Origin: Actinotignum schaalii FB123-CNA-2
GTDB taxonomy: Bacteria; Actinomycetota; Actinomycetes; Actinomycetales; Actinomycetaceae
NCBI RefSeq assembly: GCF_000411135.1
Contig: NZ_KE150262.1
Location: 842,824-906,823 of the forward strand
Direction: 5' to 3'
Length of the DNA stretch: 64,000 nucleotides
The first letter of the stretch is position 1; the number at the start of each line of letters is the position of its first letter. Positions 30,848 through 39,631 of this stretch are shown here, one piece after another. A program made the position numbers and the translations under genes. The notes under the pieces are model-generated. The model was not told the DNA's origin and searched no databases. It worked only from the letters and a program-made list of their open reading frames with translations.

Positions 30848-31792
30848 TTATCCGTATTGGATGTGGCCGGAAACTTCAACGTTATTACCGGAGATGAGTC
30901 GGTCGTCGTCGCGCGCGGGGAGGAAAGGCTGGAGGATGTCCATGATGGTGGCGAGCATATCGGGAAGAATGCGGTGGTCTACGATAGCTCTCCGCACCGC
31001 TTTGCGGACAGCCGTCATGGGGTCTTCTTCACGCGCGGCCGCGAACACCAGAGGAATCGTCACGCTCGGTTTGAACAGATCCGCGAGGTCAAAAAGTAAG
31101 GAGCGCGCGTCGCCGCGGTGAATAATCCCCAGTGCCGGGTTGATCCCCAGTGCCGCGCACACGGAAGCTGCGCACCCGTAGAGTATTGAATTCGCCAAGT
31201 TCAGGCCGGCATTGACCGGGTCGTCCGAGGAAGTATCACGCGTGAAACTCCCGGTTCCATATTTTGCTGCCATCGTGCGGTAGGTATTGCGCATGAGCTG
31301 CCCCTCCAGCCCGCGCATGGTGGCAATAGAACTACCAGGCGCATTCTCCACCCCCAGCTGCTTTTTGTAGAGCACCAGCGCGGCTTCGCGCTGCCGGGCT
31401 TCATTACTCACCAGCCGGGCTTGTGCAATGGCCCATCGTGCGCTCGAGGTGAGCGGCGTGGCGTGGGTATACAGGGGCACGCCTCCTCCGCCGGTGATAA
31501 GAACGGTGGTTCCGGCGCGGGCACAGGAGGTCAGCGCTGCGCTAGAAATTGAGGTTCCGGGGCCCAAGGTAAGCACTGCTAACCCGGCTACGGGGAGTTG
31601 GATCGCCCGGGCACGGGTGCCTTCCAAGGATCCATTCTTTCCTTCCCGGCCGGCATCGTAGGCCACTACGCCCGTGCGCGATTGGCGGATTTGCACGTAT
31701 TCGAGGTAGAGGAAGGAGATCCGGTCCTCAAGGCGCACCTGCTCGCTCGCCTTGATAGTGCGGAAGGCCAGAGCCTCATCTGAGTAAGCCAT
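30848..31792 (-). CDS. cas1: CRISPR-associated integrase Cas1e
   Basis: Integrates new spacers at the leader end. 314 residues. Metal ligands by alignment with the I-E family: Glu163 (MRGLEGQ), His225 (GIIHRGDA) and Asp238 (DLADLFKP). N-terminal beta domain begins with RISFLYLEYVQIRQ. The gene starts 2 bases after cas3 and its stop overlaps the cas2 Shine-Dalgarno, so cas6e-cas3-cas1-cas2 form one leftward operon. Confidence 0.97.
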   Translation of the reverse strand: MAYSDEALAFRTIKASEQVRLEDRISFLYLEYVQIRQSRTGVVAYDAGREGKNGSLEGTRARAIQLPVAGLAVLTLGPGTSISSAALTSCARAGTTVLITGGGGVPLYTHATPLTSSARWAIAQARLVSNEARQREAALVLYKKQLGVENAPGSSIATMRGLEGQLMRNTYRTMAAKYGTGSFTRDTSSDDPVNAGLNLANSILYGCAASVCAALGINPALGIIHRGDARSLLFDLADLFKPSVTIPLVFAAAREEDPMTAVRKAVRRAIVDHRILPDMLATIMDILQPFLPARDDDRLISGNNVEVSGHIQYG

Positions 31793-31794
31793 GT

Positions 31795-34491
31795 TTACTC
31801 CTTCCCGGTGGCGGGCTGTGCCGGTGCGCCCGAGCAGTGGGGATCCGGAATGCTACCCGGCACAACGAGCCCGATGAGCGGGTCGTAATGAGCTGCGCCG
31901 TCGTTTAAAACGTGGTACCGGCAGAGTAGCGACGGCGCATTTTCAAGCGATGTCGCATCCGTAAACAGTGTTTTCGCACGACCCGTAACCGTGACCGGAA
32001 CGGACGCACGCAAAGCGCGGCGTATGCCTTCACGGTCACTGCCGCGCAGCTTCCCCAAATCTTCAGGGTCCCCGGTCCACGCGCCGGGGATAATATCCGG
32101 ATCGCCGCATACAATCAGGCGGGTGGTTTCAACTTCAATGAGCCTGGTTGAGCGCTCGTCCCCGAGGTTTTTATCACGCTGCGTCATGGCGGTGAAAGAT
32201 TGCACCTGGGAGCTTTTGCTCAGGCAATATTTCATATCGTACGTAGCGTTCCGGGCGCGGATTGCCGCCAGTGATTTCTTCGCGAATTCATTGAGTTCAT
32301 CGGGTTTATCTTCCTCGATATCCGCCAGCAGCAGGGTGCCAGTATCTACAAATTCCTGGCAATCCTCCGGGATTCGGATGTTGTTGTGTTCTTTGAGCCA
32401 TTTCTCCACGCGTGCAAGTTCGCTGGCTAGGTACGGTAGCTGTTCCCCTTCGGTGCCATTAATAGCGACGACGGACACTCGCGGCCCGCTCAGTCCCGGC
32501 ACTCGGGTGGCGCGGTTCGGATCGGCGGAACGCCACAGGCGCCCGGCACGCTGAATGAGGGACGCCGCCGGGCATAGCTCGGTGCGAAGCAGGTCGAGGT
32601 CAATATCTAGGGAGGCTTCGATTGCTTGGGTTCCGATAACCGTGAGCGCCGCGCCCGTGCTACCCGATCCGATTTCGTGTTCGAGGAGTTCAGCGTTACG
32701 ACGGCGATGCTCAGCTGTCATGCGGGAATGGAGGATAACAACGTTGCCCTCGGCGGCGAGGGCTCGGGTGAGTTCCTGGGCACGCGCAACTGTATTGCAC
32801 ATGACTCCGATGCGGGCCTGGGGGTAACGCCGCCGCTGGTCACGCACCCAATCGCGGTGCGAACTAACGAGCTTGCAATACTTTTCGGTACTGCGGTCAA
32901 TAGTGAGGGTACGGGGCGGGCCGTCGGGGCGAATACTCCGCAGCTGGGTTCCGGTGGTATCCAGGTTTTCCAGGAGGGGGAAGTGCGCTTCGCCTTGCGG
33001 GGGTTGGCCCGTATACGCCTCGAGGTAGGTGGCGCGTTGAGCGGAGGCGAGGGTGGCGGAAAGGAAGGTGACCCGGGTGTTCGTGGCGCGCAGCCAGAGC
33101 AGAAGGTTGCTGAGGAGACCGCTCTGGTACTGATCGAGGGTATGGACTTCGTCCACAACAACGTGGGCATTGGCCAGGGCGAGGAGCCGCAGGTGTGTCC
33201 ATTTTGCTGGTAGGGCACCCAGGAGTGCCTGGTCCACTGTGCCGACGCAGACGGGTGCCAGAAGGCGGGAGCTTCCGGAGCGAACGAAGTCGGTGGGGAA
33301 AAGGCCGGCTGTGCTAGCGCCGTGTTCCGCGGAGGTGGTGCTGGCTTTGCCCGGGGCTTCGCTGCGATCATTCCCCATGGTGACCGGTTGATTATAAAAA
33401 TCTTCGGTGGAGGCGAGGGAATGCGCGAGCGAAGCCACATTGGGAGTACCTGCGTAGTAGCGCTGGATGCGCCGCATGAGCGCATTCGAGGTGGCTTGGG
33501 TGGGAAGCAGGAAAATAAGGCGTTCGTTCGCGGTGGCGTGCCGGAGTAGAGCCGCTTCGGTTTTGCCGACGCCGGTGGCCGCCATAACATTCCACAGTCC
33601 ACCCCCTACCCGGGTGGCTTCTTCCTGGAGCGGGCGAGGCGTACGGTTGCCGAGGATTGCCCGTTGGCTTTGCTCTGCGGATTCCCAGCCGTGGTACACC
33701 CCGACGGTTTCTTCGATGCGGGCACGGGCGCGGGCGCGGCACGCGGTAATCCACCCGTCTGGATCATCAAGGGTGAGTTTTCCGGCCGCGAGGAGTTCCT
33801 GCTGAGCGGCCACCCATTCGGTTCCCGAAGCAATGCGGTCGGCCAGCACGGTGAGGCCGGAGAGCAAGATTGTTGCGGTTGGGGAAAGCTCGGCCGGAAG
33901 ATCAGCCCGGGTTATTCCGATGCCTTCTTCCAAGCAGGTGAGGAGATCGTCGGCCAGGGCAAGCCAGCCGGTGCTTTCAATATCTTCGAAAAGGTAGTTA
34001 GTCTCCTGCTTGCTCCAGGATGGGGCCTCGAAATGACCATGATGGCCGAGCGCCGGCAGATATTTCCATGACGTTACTGCATATGCATCGGGAATGATCG
34101 CCTTCCGATGCAGTAGCAGCGCTGACATTTTCTGGTGGTGGCGGATATCGGGAGCGTAATCCTCGCAGAAGTTTCGAGACCACGTGGAAATGTCACCAAG
34201 TTGCGGTTCTTTAGTACGGAGTGCGGCCCGAATCTCATCCCACTGCGGTCCCTTTTGGGTTTGCTGATACTGGAATACTGGGCAGGCTTTTCCAATGTCA
34301 TGCGATCCGGCCACCCATTCCACTACTTCCCGTTTCCCGGCAGCTCCGAGCACTTCACGCAGACCTGGCCGTAACCAAACCTCGTAGAGCACGCCGGCAG
34401 TGGTTGCGGTATCCAGCAAGTGGGCGAGAAGTGGGTAGGACGTTTCCGTACCGCGCTGCTTTGCCCATACGTTGGGGTGTGTGCGCATCAC
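31795..34491 (-). CDS. cas3: CRISPR-associated helicase-nuclease Cas3
   Basis: 898 residues: HD nuclease domain (His24, His64-Asp65 in AGSHDIGKA, HH near 118-119 and 150-151) followed by an SF2 helicase with Walker A GVGKT at 307-311, DEVH box at 446-449, SATLA motif, and the QRAGRLWR motif VI, then a C-terminal domain. It unwinds and degrades DNA marked by Cascade. Start ATG 34491 overlaps the cas6e stop by 4 bases, an uncommon cas6e-cas3 coupling for type I-E. Confidence 0.97.
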   Translation of the reverse strand: MMRTHPNVWAKQRGTETSYPLLAHLLDTATTAGVLYEVWLRPGLREVLGAAGKREVVEWVAGSHDIGKACPVFQYQQTQKGPQWDEIRAALRTKEPQLGDISTWSRNFCEDYAPDIRHHQKMSALLLHRKAIIPDAYAVTSWKYLPALGHHGHFEAPSWSKQETNYLFEDIESTGWLALADDLLTCLEEGIGITRADLPAELSPTATILLSGLTVLADRIASGTEWVAAQQELLAAGKLTLDDPDGWITACRARARARIEETVGVYHGWESAEQSQRAILGNRTPRPLQEEATRVGGGLWNVMAATGVGKTEAALLRHATANERLIFLLPTQATSNALMRRIQRYYAGTPNVASLAHSLASTEDFYNQPVTMGNDRSEAPGKASTTSAEHGASTAGLFPTDFVRSGSSRLLAPVCVGTVDQALLGALPAKWTHLRLLALANAHVVVDEVHTLDQYQSGLLSNLLLWLRATNTRVTFLSATLASAQRATYLEAYTGQPPQGEAHFPLLENLDTTGTQLRSIRPDGPPRTLTIDRSTEKYCKLVSSHRDWVRDQRRRYPQARIGVMCNTVARAQELTRALAAEGNVVILHSRMTAEHRRRNAELLEHEIGSGSTGAALTVIGTQAIEASLDIDLDLLRTELCPAASLIQRAGRLWRSADPNRATRVPGLSGPRVSVVAINGTEGEQLPYLASELARVEKWLKEHNNIRIPEDCQEFVDTGTLLLADIEEDKPDELNEFAKKSLAAIRARNATYDMKYCLSKSSQVQSFTAMTQRDKNLGDERSTRLIEVETTRLIVCGDPDIIPGAWTGDPEDLGKLRGSDREGIRRALRASVPVTVTGRAKTLFTDATSLENAPSLLCRYHVLNDGAAHYDPLIGLVVPGSIPDPHCSGAPAQPATGKE

Positions 34492-35162
34492 GATAGTGCC
34501 TGGACGGAGAGGAGTCCGCAGCCGTAGCTTTTTGCACGCCCTACCCCGTTGGTTTGTGCTGTGAGTAGTGCTGCGCCGTCGCCCACGGTTGCAGCTCCGT
34601 CGATTGTATCGACCTGGACGGCTCGTTTATTTTCCCCGGAAACGGTGGTCAGAACTTCGCGCCGCGAATTAATGATCTCTATATTCGTTAGCGCCGGGCT
34701 TAGTTTTGCACTCAGCCATTCAGAGAGGCTTGGAACTCCGGGAATGGGTTCTTCCCCGTCGAGCGGAATCGACCGAGTTCCCCCGGTGCCAATGCGTTGA
34801 ATCGCATTGATAGCGATCCGGAACGAAACTGGAGTTCCAGTTGGGAGTTCCTTGAGTTCAACCTCTTTCATCGCGGCCTCGTGGGGGAGGTTGAGTTGCG
34901 GCACCGGCTCGCGTGATTGGATAAGGAAGAATGGAGCATCTCCGGGAACGTGATCCAAGCGGAAAAGAATCCCCATCTCCGCTCGGGGGTGTTCCGCGCC
35001 GGTCTGTGGGAAGAGCGCCATGATCGCGCGGTGGCGTACTTGTGGGTCTTTTAGTGTCCATCCGCGCTCTGGCTTGTGCAGGGCAACGCGTGAGAGGAGT
35101 GTGTGCACCGGTACTTTTGTTAGGAAGATCGGTTGAGGTTCCGATGTGTGTTGATCTGCCAT
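34488..35162 (-). CDS. cas6e: pre-crRNA endoribonuclease Cas6e (CasE)
   Basis: Cuts at the base of the repeat hairpin and stays in Cascade. 224 residues. Family marks: FLTKVPVHTLL, VRHRAIMALFP with the likely catalytic His44, GILFRLD, FFLIQSREP and the Gly-rich loop GVGRAKSYGCGLLSV near the C-terminus. Unusually it is not in the Cascade operon but heads the divergent cas3-cas1-cas2 operon. Its start codon is close to the CreR-like cassette, so its own promoter must lie within or beside that cassette. Confidence 0.95.
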   Translation of the reverse strand: MADQHTSEPQPIFLTKVPVHTLLSRVALHKPERGWTLKDPQVRHRAIMALFPQTGAEHPRAEMGILFRLDHVPGDAPFFLIQSREPVPQLNLPHEAAMKEVELKELPTGTPVSFRIAINAIQRIGTGGTRSIPLDGEEPIPGVPSLSEWLSAKLSPALTNIEIINSRREVLTTVSGENKRAVQVDTIDGAATVGDGAALLTAQTNGVGRAKSYGCGLLSVQALS

Positions 35163-35178
35163 ATTCGTCTCCGTCGAC

Positions 35179-35278
35179 TAGGCTCTTAGCGAGCGGTTTC
35201 CACGGCTAGCGTGGGTATTTCAGGGTCTAATGGATTGCCTAGATAGGCCGCTTTCCCCGCGTGAGCGGGGGTAACAGC
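35179..35278 (+). ncRNA. CreR-type cas-regulating guide RNA (degenerate repeat-spacer-repeat)
   Basis: Between the divergent cas operons. Repeat 1 (about 35195-35222) matches the array repeat at 21 of 26 aligned positions with one gap and keeps the hairpin as CCACG/CGTGG, a compensated change. Repeat 2 is 35250-35278, with CCCCGC and GCGGGG intact. The 27-nt spacer (35223-35249) begins GGGTCTAATGGATTG. A -10-like TAGGCT at 35179-35184 would start transcription near 35191. The spacer matches the cas8e promoter at 35349 (14 of first 15). The RNA should be processed by Cas6e and loaded in Cascade to repress cas8e. Confidence 0.75.
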
Positions 35279-35348
35279 GTTTTCGAGGCTGGGTTTCTCC
35301 CCTTATCTTGAGTTTCATATTAGTGGGGAGAACCGTAAATGTAAAGAC

Positions 35349-35390
35349 GGGTCAAATGGATTGACAAGCGCCTTCTTCTCTTGTTAGTCT
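35349..35390 (+). promoter_or_regulatory. cas8e promoter and CreR target
   Basis: -35 TTGACA (35361-35366), 18-base spacer, -10 TAGTCT (35385-35390). The CreR-matching protospacer starts at 35349 (GGGTCAAATGGATTG), preceded by GAC at 35346-35348, and runs into the -35. A bound Cascade would block RNA polymerase. Shine-Dalgarno AAAGGAGAGG follows before ATG 35416. Confidence 0.75.
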
Positions 35391-35415
35391 CATTCCATCT
35401 CAAAGGAGAGGAAGC

Positions 35416-37038
35416 ATGGAAAAGATCAATGCTTTGACGGACATTCCGTTACTGGTTACGCCACGCGGGCGCTTGACAGTTCGTGATGCGCTTCTCGATG
35501 CTCATATTCTAAAAGAGCCCTCCGACAAAAAAATGGGCCGCGAACCGGTGGTTCTGGATAAGACCGTCCCGGGCTATGTGTATGGTGCAGAGTTGCGACT
35601 ATTAGCGGCGGTCGTTGCCGTGGTTTTAAGGCAGTCCAATCACACCCACCGGGATCCATTCCGGATCGACTGGGAACGCATTCTCTCGGAGGGGCTTGAA
35701 CCCGAGGCGATTGACAAAGCTATTGAAATACTCGCACCGGGGTCCTTGTTATTCGATGACCAGCAGCCATTTATGCAACGGCCGGCGGAGCCGATGCGCA
35801 ATGCGAAAGATAATGAGCGCAAGCTCGGAAAAGGGGAGCTGCGGCTCAAGAAGCTGCTACCTTCCATGATCTCCGATCAAGGTGAAGAATTCTGGAGTCT
35901 GCTAACACAGCGCGACACCCTTTCCCTGGAAGATGCGGCGCTTTATCTTCTCGCTTATCACTGCTATTCGCCGGCTGGAAATAACTCTTATGCTGGCCAA
36001 AAAGCTGAAATGGGAAGTCCTGGTTTCCATTTTGTCGGCGTAGGCATGACGGCTACCGAACTAATTTGGGAAGGCCCGTCGCTTCTTCATACGCTTTTAG
36101 CGATGATCCCTCGCTCGTGGGTAGAAGGTGATGGCTTGCCATCATGGGCAGATCGAACCGGATCTCGGGGTGGGACTGATCATCCACTATGGCGGGCTAC
36201 CTGGTCATCCAATAGTGCTGCCTGCTACTGGGAGGATAACGAGCTCGCCGGTGTGCGCATCGGTGGCGTTCCACTGGCGTGGGTTCCCCCAGAAGCGGGA
36301 GCAACGAAAGAGAGCCGAAAAGCTTACTGGGTTGAGCGCGATCAGAGCGATCCCTTCTACCTGTATTTGCCTAATAAGTCCGGCGAGTTAAAGGCTCAGC
36401 GGATGGACGTAGGGAGGGATGCGACGGATCTTGCGGTGGAATGGGCCGCACGCGGCAGACTGGCACAAGTGGCCGAAGCGCATGATCGCATTGTTTCCTC
36501 CTCTGGCTGTCGGTTGATATTCATCCGCCATTACATCGAAGGGACAGCTTCTTCTCCAGTCATCCGTTCCTCGCGGGTTGATGTGGCAGATCCGCAGCTA
36601 TGGGCTTTCGGGCTATCTGATCGAGCACAGGGCCAAGTTCGGCGCCATGCAGAGTTCATCCAGGCTCTGCACTATTGCGTGATCCAACCTTTCCGACGCG
36701 CACGCGGGGCGGCCTCCGTTACCCCTAACGGTTTGCCCACTGTTCTTGACTCACTTGAAAACTATCGGGATTCGGCATCGGATATTTTCTGGCGTGCAAT
36801 CACCCGTTCCTATGAAGATTTCCTTTCTCAAGTGACAACCGCTGAGCGGCGTCCTGAGGAAATCCGTGCGGCTCGCGGCGGGGCTGCCCAGGTTGCGCTC
36901 GGAGCTTTCGAAGAGGCAATCGCGCCCTATCGGGGTCAAGATCCGGCGCTCTTCGCGGCAGTTTATTCGAATGTTGCTCGTCATATTCGGGCTGTCACAA
37001 AACAATTTGATGTTCCCACGGCTTACGAGGAGAAATAA
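35416..37038 (+). CDS. cas8e: Cascade large subunit Cas8e (Cse1/CasA)
   Basis: Recognises the PAM and recruits Cas3. 540 residues, family-typical. Recognisable parts: the N-terminal INALTDIPLLVTPRG, LRLLAAVVAVVLRQ, DDQQPFMQRP, LLAYHCYSPAGNNSYAG, and the C-terminal four-helix bundle. First gene of the rightward operon; cse2 starts 3 bases after its stop. An excellent Shine-Dalgarno precedes ATG 35416. The promoter overlaps the CreR target. Confidence 0.96.
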   Translation: MEKINALTDIPLLVTPRGRLTVRDALLDAHILKEPSDKKMGREPVVLDKTVPGYVYGAELRLLAAVVAVVLRQSNHTHRDPFRIDWERILSEGLEPEAIDKAIEILAPGSLLFDDQQPFMQRPAEPMRNAKDNERKLGKGELRLKKLLPSMISDQGEEFWSLLTQRDTLSLEDAALYLLAYHCYSPAGNNSYAGQKAEMGSPGFHFVGVGMTATELIWEGPSLLHTLLAMIPRSWVEGDGLPSWADRTGSRGGTDHPLWRATWSSNSAACYWEDNELAGVRIGGVPLAWVPPEAGATKESRKAYWVERDQSDPFYLYLPNKSGELKAQRMDVGRDATDLAVEWAARGRLAQVAEAHDRIVSSSGCRLIFIRHYIEGTASSPVIRSSRVDVADPQLWAFGLSDRAQGQVRRHAEFIQALHYCVIQPFRRARGAASVTPNGLPTVLDSLENYRDSASDIFWRAITRSYEDFLSQVTTAERRPEEIRAARGGAAQVALGAFEEAIAPYRGQDPALFAAVYSNVARHIRAVTKQFDVPTAYEEK

Positions 37039-37040
37039 CA

Positions 37041-37670
37041 ATGGCGCAGATAGATACCCCGCAACGGGAGCCTTGGAAAGCGTTACTGTACGAAATCTTG
37101 CAACGGCGTAAAGATCCTGACTATCGCACTGCGCGTGCCGCAATTCGGCAAGGAGCAACACCGTTCACTCAAATGCGCGCTTATCCCTATGTCCTGCCCG
37201 CAGTGCCAGAAGATGCACGCCCCGAGCAACGTAATGCCTTGCTGCGGGTAGCAGCCCTGGCCGCGGAATATGACCGGGTGCCTCATTCCAGTGAGGGTAA
37301 GCGCCGCAACAGTTTGGGACGGTGGGCATATCGAGTAGCAATCGCTGAGGGGAAAAACGGGCGTGCACAATCCGTGTCACCAGATAATCCAGGAATGATT
37401 GCCGCGCGTCTGGCGTACCTGCATACCCAAGATATGGAAGAAGCGGCCCGATCCATCAAACGAATTTTTGAGGTGGCCTCAACGATTCCGGGTCCAGTTC
37501 CTCCCGTCAATTATTTCGATATTGCCGACACCCTGATGCGATGGGGTAATGGCGTTTCACCAGAATCCCAATACGTGCGCATGCGAGTAATAGAGGAATT
37601 CTATTCCGCACCTCAACTTGTGGTTTCGGATCAACTTGAAACCCTTCCTGCCAAAACTTCTGAAAACTAA
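37041..37670 (+). CDS. cse2: Cascade small subunit Cse2 (CasB)
   Basis: Small subunit that holds the displaced strand in Cascade. 209 residues, helical and Arg-rich as usual: TARAAIRQGATP near the N-terminus, RRNSLGRWAYRVA mid-protein, and the C-terminal NYFDIADTLMRWG motif typical of Cse2. Tightly packed between cas8e and cas7e. Confidence 0.93.
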   Translation: MAQIDTPQREPWKALLYEILQRRKDPDYRTARAAIRQGATPFTQMRAYPYVLPAVPEDARPEQRNALLRVAALAAEYDRVPHSSEGKRRNSLGRWAYRVAIAEGKNGRAQSVSPDNPGMIAARLAYLHTQDMEEAARSIKRIFEVASTIPGPVPPVNYFDIADTLMRWGNGVSPESQYVRMRVIEEFYSAPQLVVSDQLETLPAKTSEN

Positions 37671-37693
37671 AACCATAACCGAGAGGACCAATC

Positions 37694-38803
37694 ATGTACC
37701 GTCATCTAACCCTGCATTTCCTTACTCCGATCAGCTACTCGAATCTCAACCGCGACGATTCAGGAACCCCCAAGCGCCTCATGGAGGGCGGCGTTCTCCG
37801 CGCCATGCATTCCTCGCAGGCAATTAAACGCGGTGCACGCGTTGCTTACGAAAACTCCAGCCTTGACGTTTCGGTGCGTTCTGGCAAACTCGAGGAAGTT
37901 ATTCGCGACGCCGCACTCAAGCTTTCCCCCGATCTGGACCCGAAGAAAACCCTGACAAAGGCTCGTGCTCTCGTCGGTCAATTCACCAAGAAGCAGGCGA
38001 AAGCCGATGCTGATGATGGTGCGGGAGCTGCTGAAGCGGATCGTTCAATCTGGTTGAGTGGGGAAGAGATTCAGGTTGCAGCGCAGGTTGTGGCCGGCGA
38101 AGTCGATCCTGATACCGAGTTCGTGCTTAACGGATGCACCGGTTCCCTCGCCATTGCCGCTTTCGGTCGCATGTTCGCGGCGAAGCCTGAGAAAGGTACA
38201 GAAGCGGCGCTGAGCGTATCTCCTGCGGTGACCACCCACGCCGCCACTATTGGTACTGACTATTTCTCCACCGTTGATGATATTCGGGAGCAGGAAAAGT
38301 TCAGCGGGAAAGAATCCCGTAGCGGGGCCACCTACCTTGGAGTTAGTCAATTTACCAGCGGTATTTTCTACCGCACGGTGACCATTGATCGTGAACAGCT
38401 CCAAGCTAGCTGGACCGCTTTTGGCAAGCCGGAGGCGGAGAAAAACCTGCGTGAGATGATTACCGCTCTTATTTACGGCCAACCACGTGGCAAAGAGCAT
38501 TCAACGGCGCCCTACACGCAGCCCGTCGTTCTCCTCGCTGAAGAGCAGCGTTACCGCTGTGCTTACAGCTTTGAAACGCCGGTGAAGACCAGCTCCCAAG
38601 GTGGATACCTCGAGCCATCGGTGCAAGCCCTGCGGGACCAATTCCATGCTGCTCGCCGTTTCGATCCTGATAACTTCGGGAAGGCGCTGGCACTCACGGG
38701 AACGTTCCCCCAGTTAGAAGAGCTGTTTGGGGTGGAACCCACCTCGAAGGACGGCCTCGTTGATACGGTCGTAGCGTGGATCTTGGGCGGCCAGAATGAG
38801 TAA
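37694..38803 (+). CDS. cas7e: Cascade backbone subunit Cas7e (CasC)
   Basis: Six copies line the crRNA. 369 residues: N-terminal LHFLTPISYSNLNRDDSGTP, the GGVLRAMHSSQAIKRGAR region, GCTGSLAIAAFGRMFA, and the fold continuing to FPQLEELFGVEP. GAGAGGACC precedes ATG 37694. cas5e overlaps its 3' end by 8 bases. Confidence 0.96.
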   Translation: MYRHLTLHFLTPISYSNLNRDDSGTPKRLMEGGVLRAMHSSQAIKRGARVAYENSSLDVSVRSGKLEEVIRDAALKLSPDLDPKKTLTKARALVGQFTKKQAKADADDGAGAAEADRSIWLSGEEIQVAAQVVAGEVDPDTEFVLNGCTGSLAIAAFGRMFAAKPEKGTEAALSVSPAVTTHAATIGTDYFSTVDDIREQEKFSGKESRSGATYLGVSQFTSGIFYRTVTIDREQLQASWTAFGKPEAEKNLREMITALIYGQPRGKEHSTAPYTQPVVLLAEEQRYRCAYSFETPVKTSSQGGYLEPSVQALRDQFHAARRFDPDNFGKALALTGTFPQLEELFGVEPTSKDGLVDTVVAWILGGQNE

Positions 38804-39521
38804 TCCAACATTCCTGCGTCTGGCGGGCCCCCTGCAATCCTGGGCGGGGCCGCGAGTGACGGGGAACGTGGTCAACTCGGAGCCTCGGCCTACCCGGTCC
38901 GGTCTCCTTGGGCTCCTCGCGGGCGCTTTAGGTGCTCCGCGTGAACAATGGCCAGAGTGGCTGGAAGGTGCTGATTTTACTGTACGGGTTGATCGTCCCG
39001 GCTGTTTCATCAATGAATTCCAGACCATTAATCCCCGTGCTACCAAAAGCGGCCTCCGCAATGACGAGCTTGAGTTCCGAACACGCCAGTTGTGGATCCG
39101 GAAACAAAGTGATTCCGATAAAAACCTGGCTTTCACCCCGGATCAGCAAAACTCGAACGCGGTCATCCGCCGCACCTACCTGGCCGGAGCAGAGTTTCTT
39201 GTGCGAGTCACCTGCCCGGGACATCAGGAGGAGGTGGACGCCGCGCTGCGCAGTCCTGCTTTCGTTACCTACTTGGGGAAGAAAGCCTTTGCGCCGTCGT
39301 TCCCGTTCTATCTGGGACGCGGCGAGGATGACATGCTCAACCGGATCCCGGTGTGTGACCCGTCTTTCGAGAAACCGAAAAAACAGGTGTGGACCTATTC
39401 GCGGGCTCCACATATGCCCGATAGCGGGCCGGGGGCATTGCCCGGCACCGCGAGCATGGTCGACGTGGTGAGTGACCGAGGCGAGTGGATGAACCGAGTG
39501 GCCGCGCTACTCGATCGCTAA
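38796..39521 (+). CDS. cas5e: Cascade subunit Cas5e (CasD)
   Basis: Holds the 5' handle of the crRNA. 241 residues; N-terminal FLRLAGPLQSWAGP and the PTRSGLLGLLAGALG motif are hallmarks, followed by FVTYLGKKAFAPSFPFYLG. Last gene of the rightward operon; a strong hairpin follows. cas6e is absent from this side, unlike most I-E operons, where it follows cas5e. Confidence 0.96.
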   Translation: MSNPTFLRLAGPLQSWAGPRVTGNVVNSEPRPTRSGLLGLLAGALGAPREQWPEWLEGADFTVRVDRPGCFINEFQTINPRATKSGLRNDELEFRTRQLWIRKQSDSDKNLAFTPDQQNSNAVIRRTYLAGAEFLVRVTCPGHQEEVDAALRSPAFVTYLGKKAFAPSFPFYLGRGEDDMLNRIPVCDPSFEKPKKQVWTYSRAPHMPDSGPGALPGTASMVDVVSDRGEWMNRVAALLDR

Positions 39522-39538
39522 CGCCCGCACATAGCCGA

Positions 39539-39580
39539 CGCCCCGGGAAAGACACGCAGAAGAGTGTGCTTCCCGGGGCG
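39539..39580. terminator. Bidirectional hairpin between convergent genes
   Basis: CGCCCCGGGAA (39539-39549) pairs perfectly with TTCCCGGGGCG (39570-39580), with a shorter inner stem. It separates cas5e from the convergent binding-protein gene. There is no long T-run. Confidence 0.6.
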
Positions 39581-39631
39581 CGGTGCGGACAGCATCAGCC
39601 CCGACGTGGGGCGCGGCAGCCCGCGAGGCTG

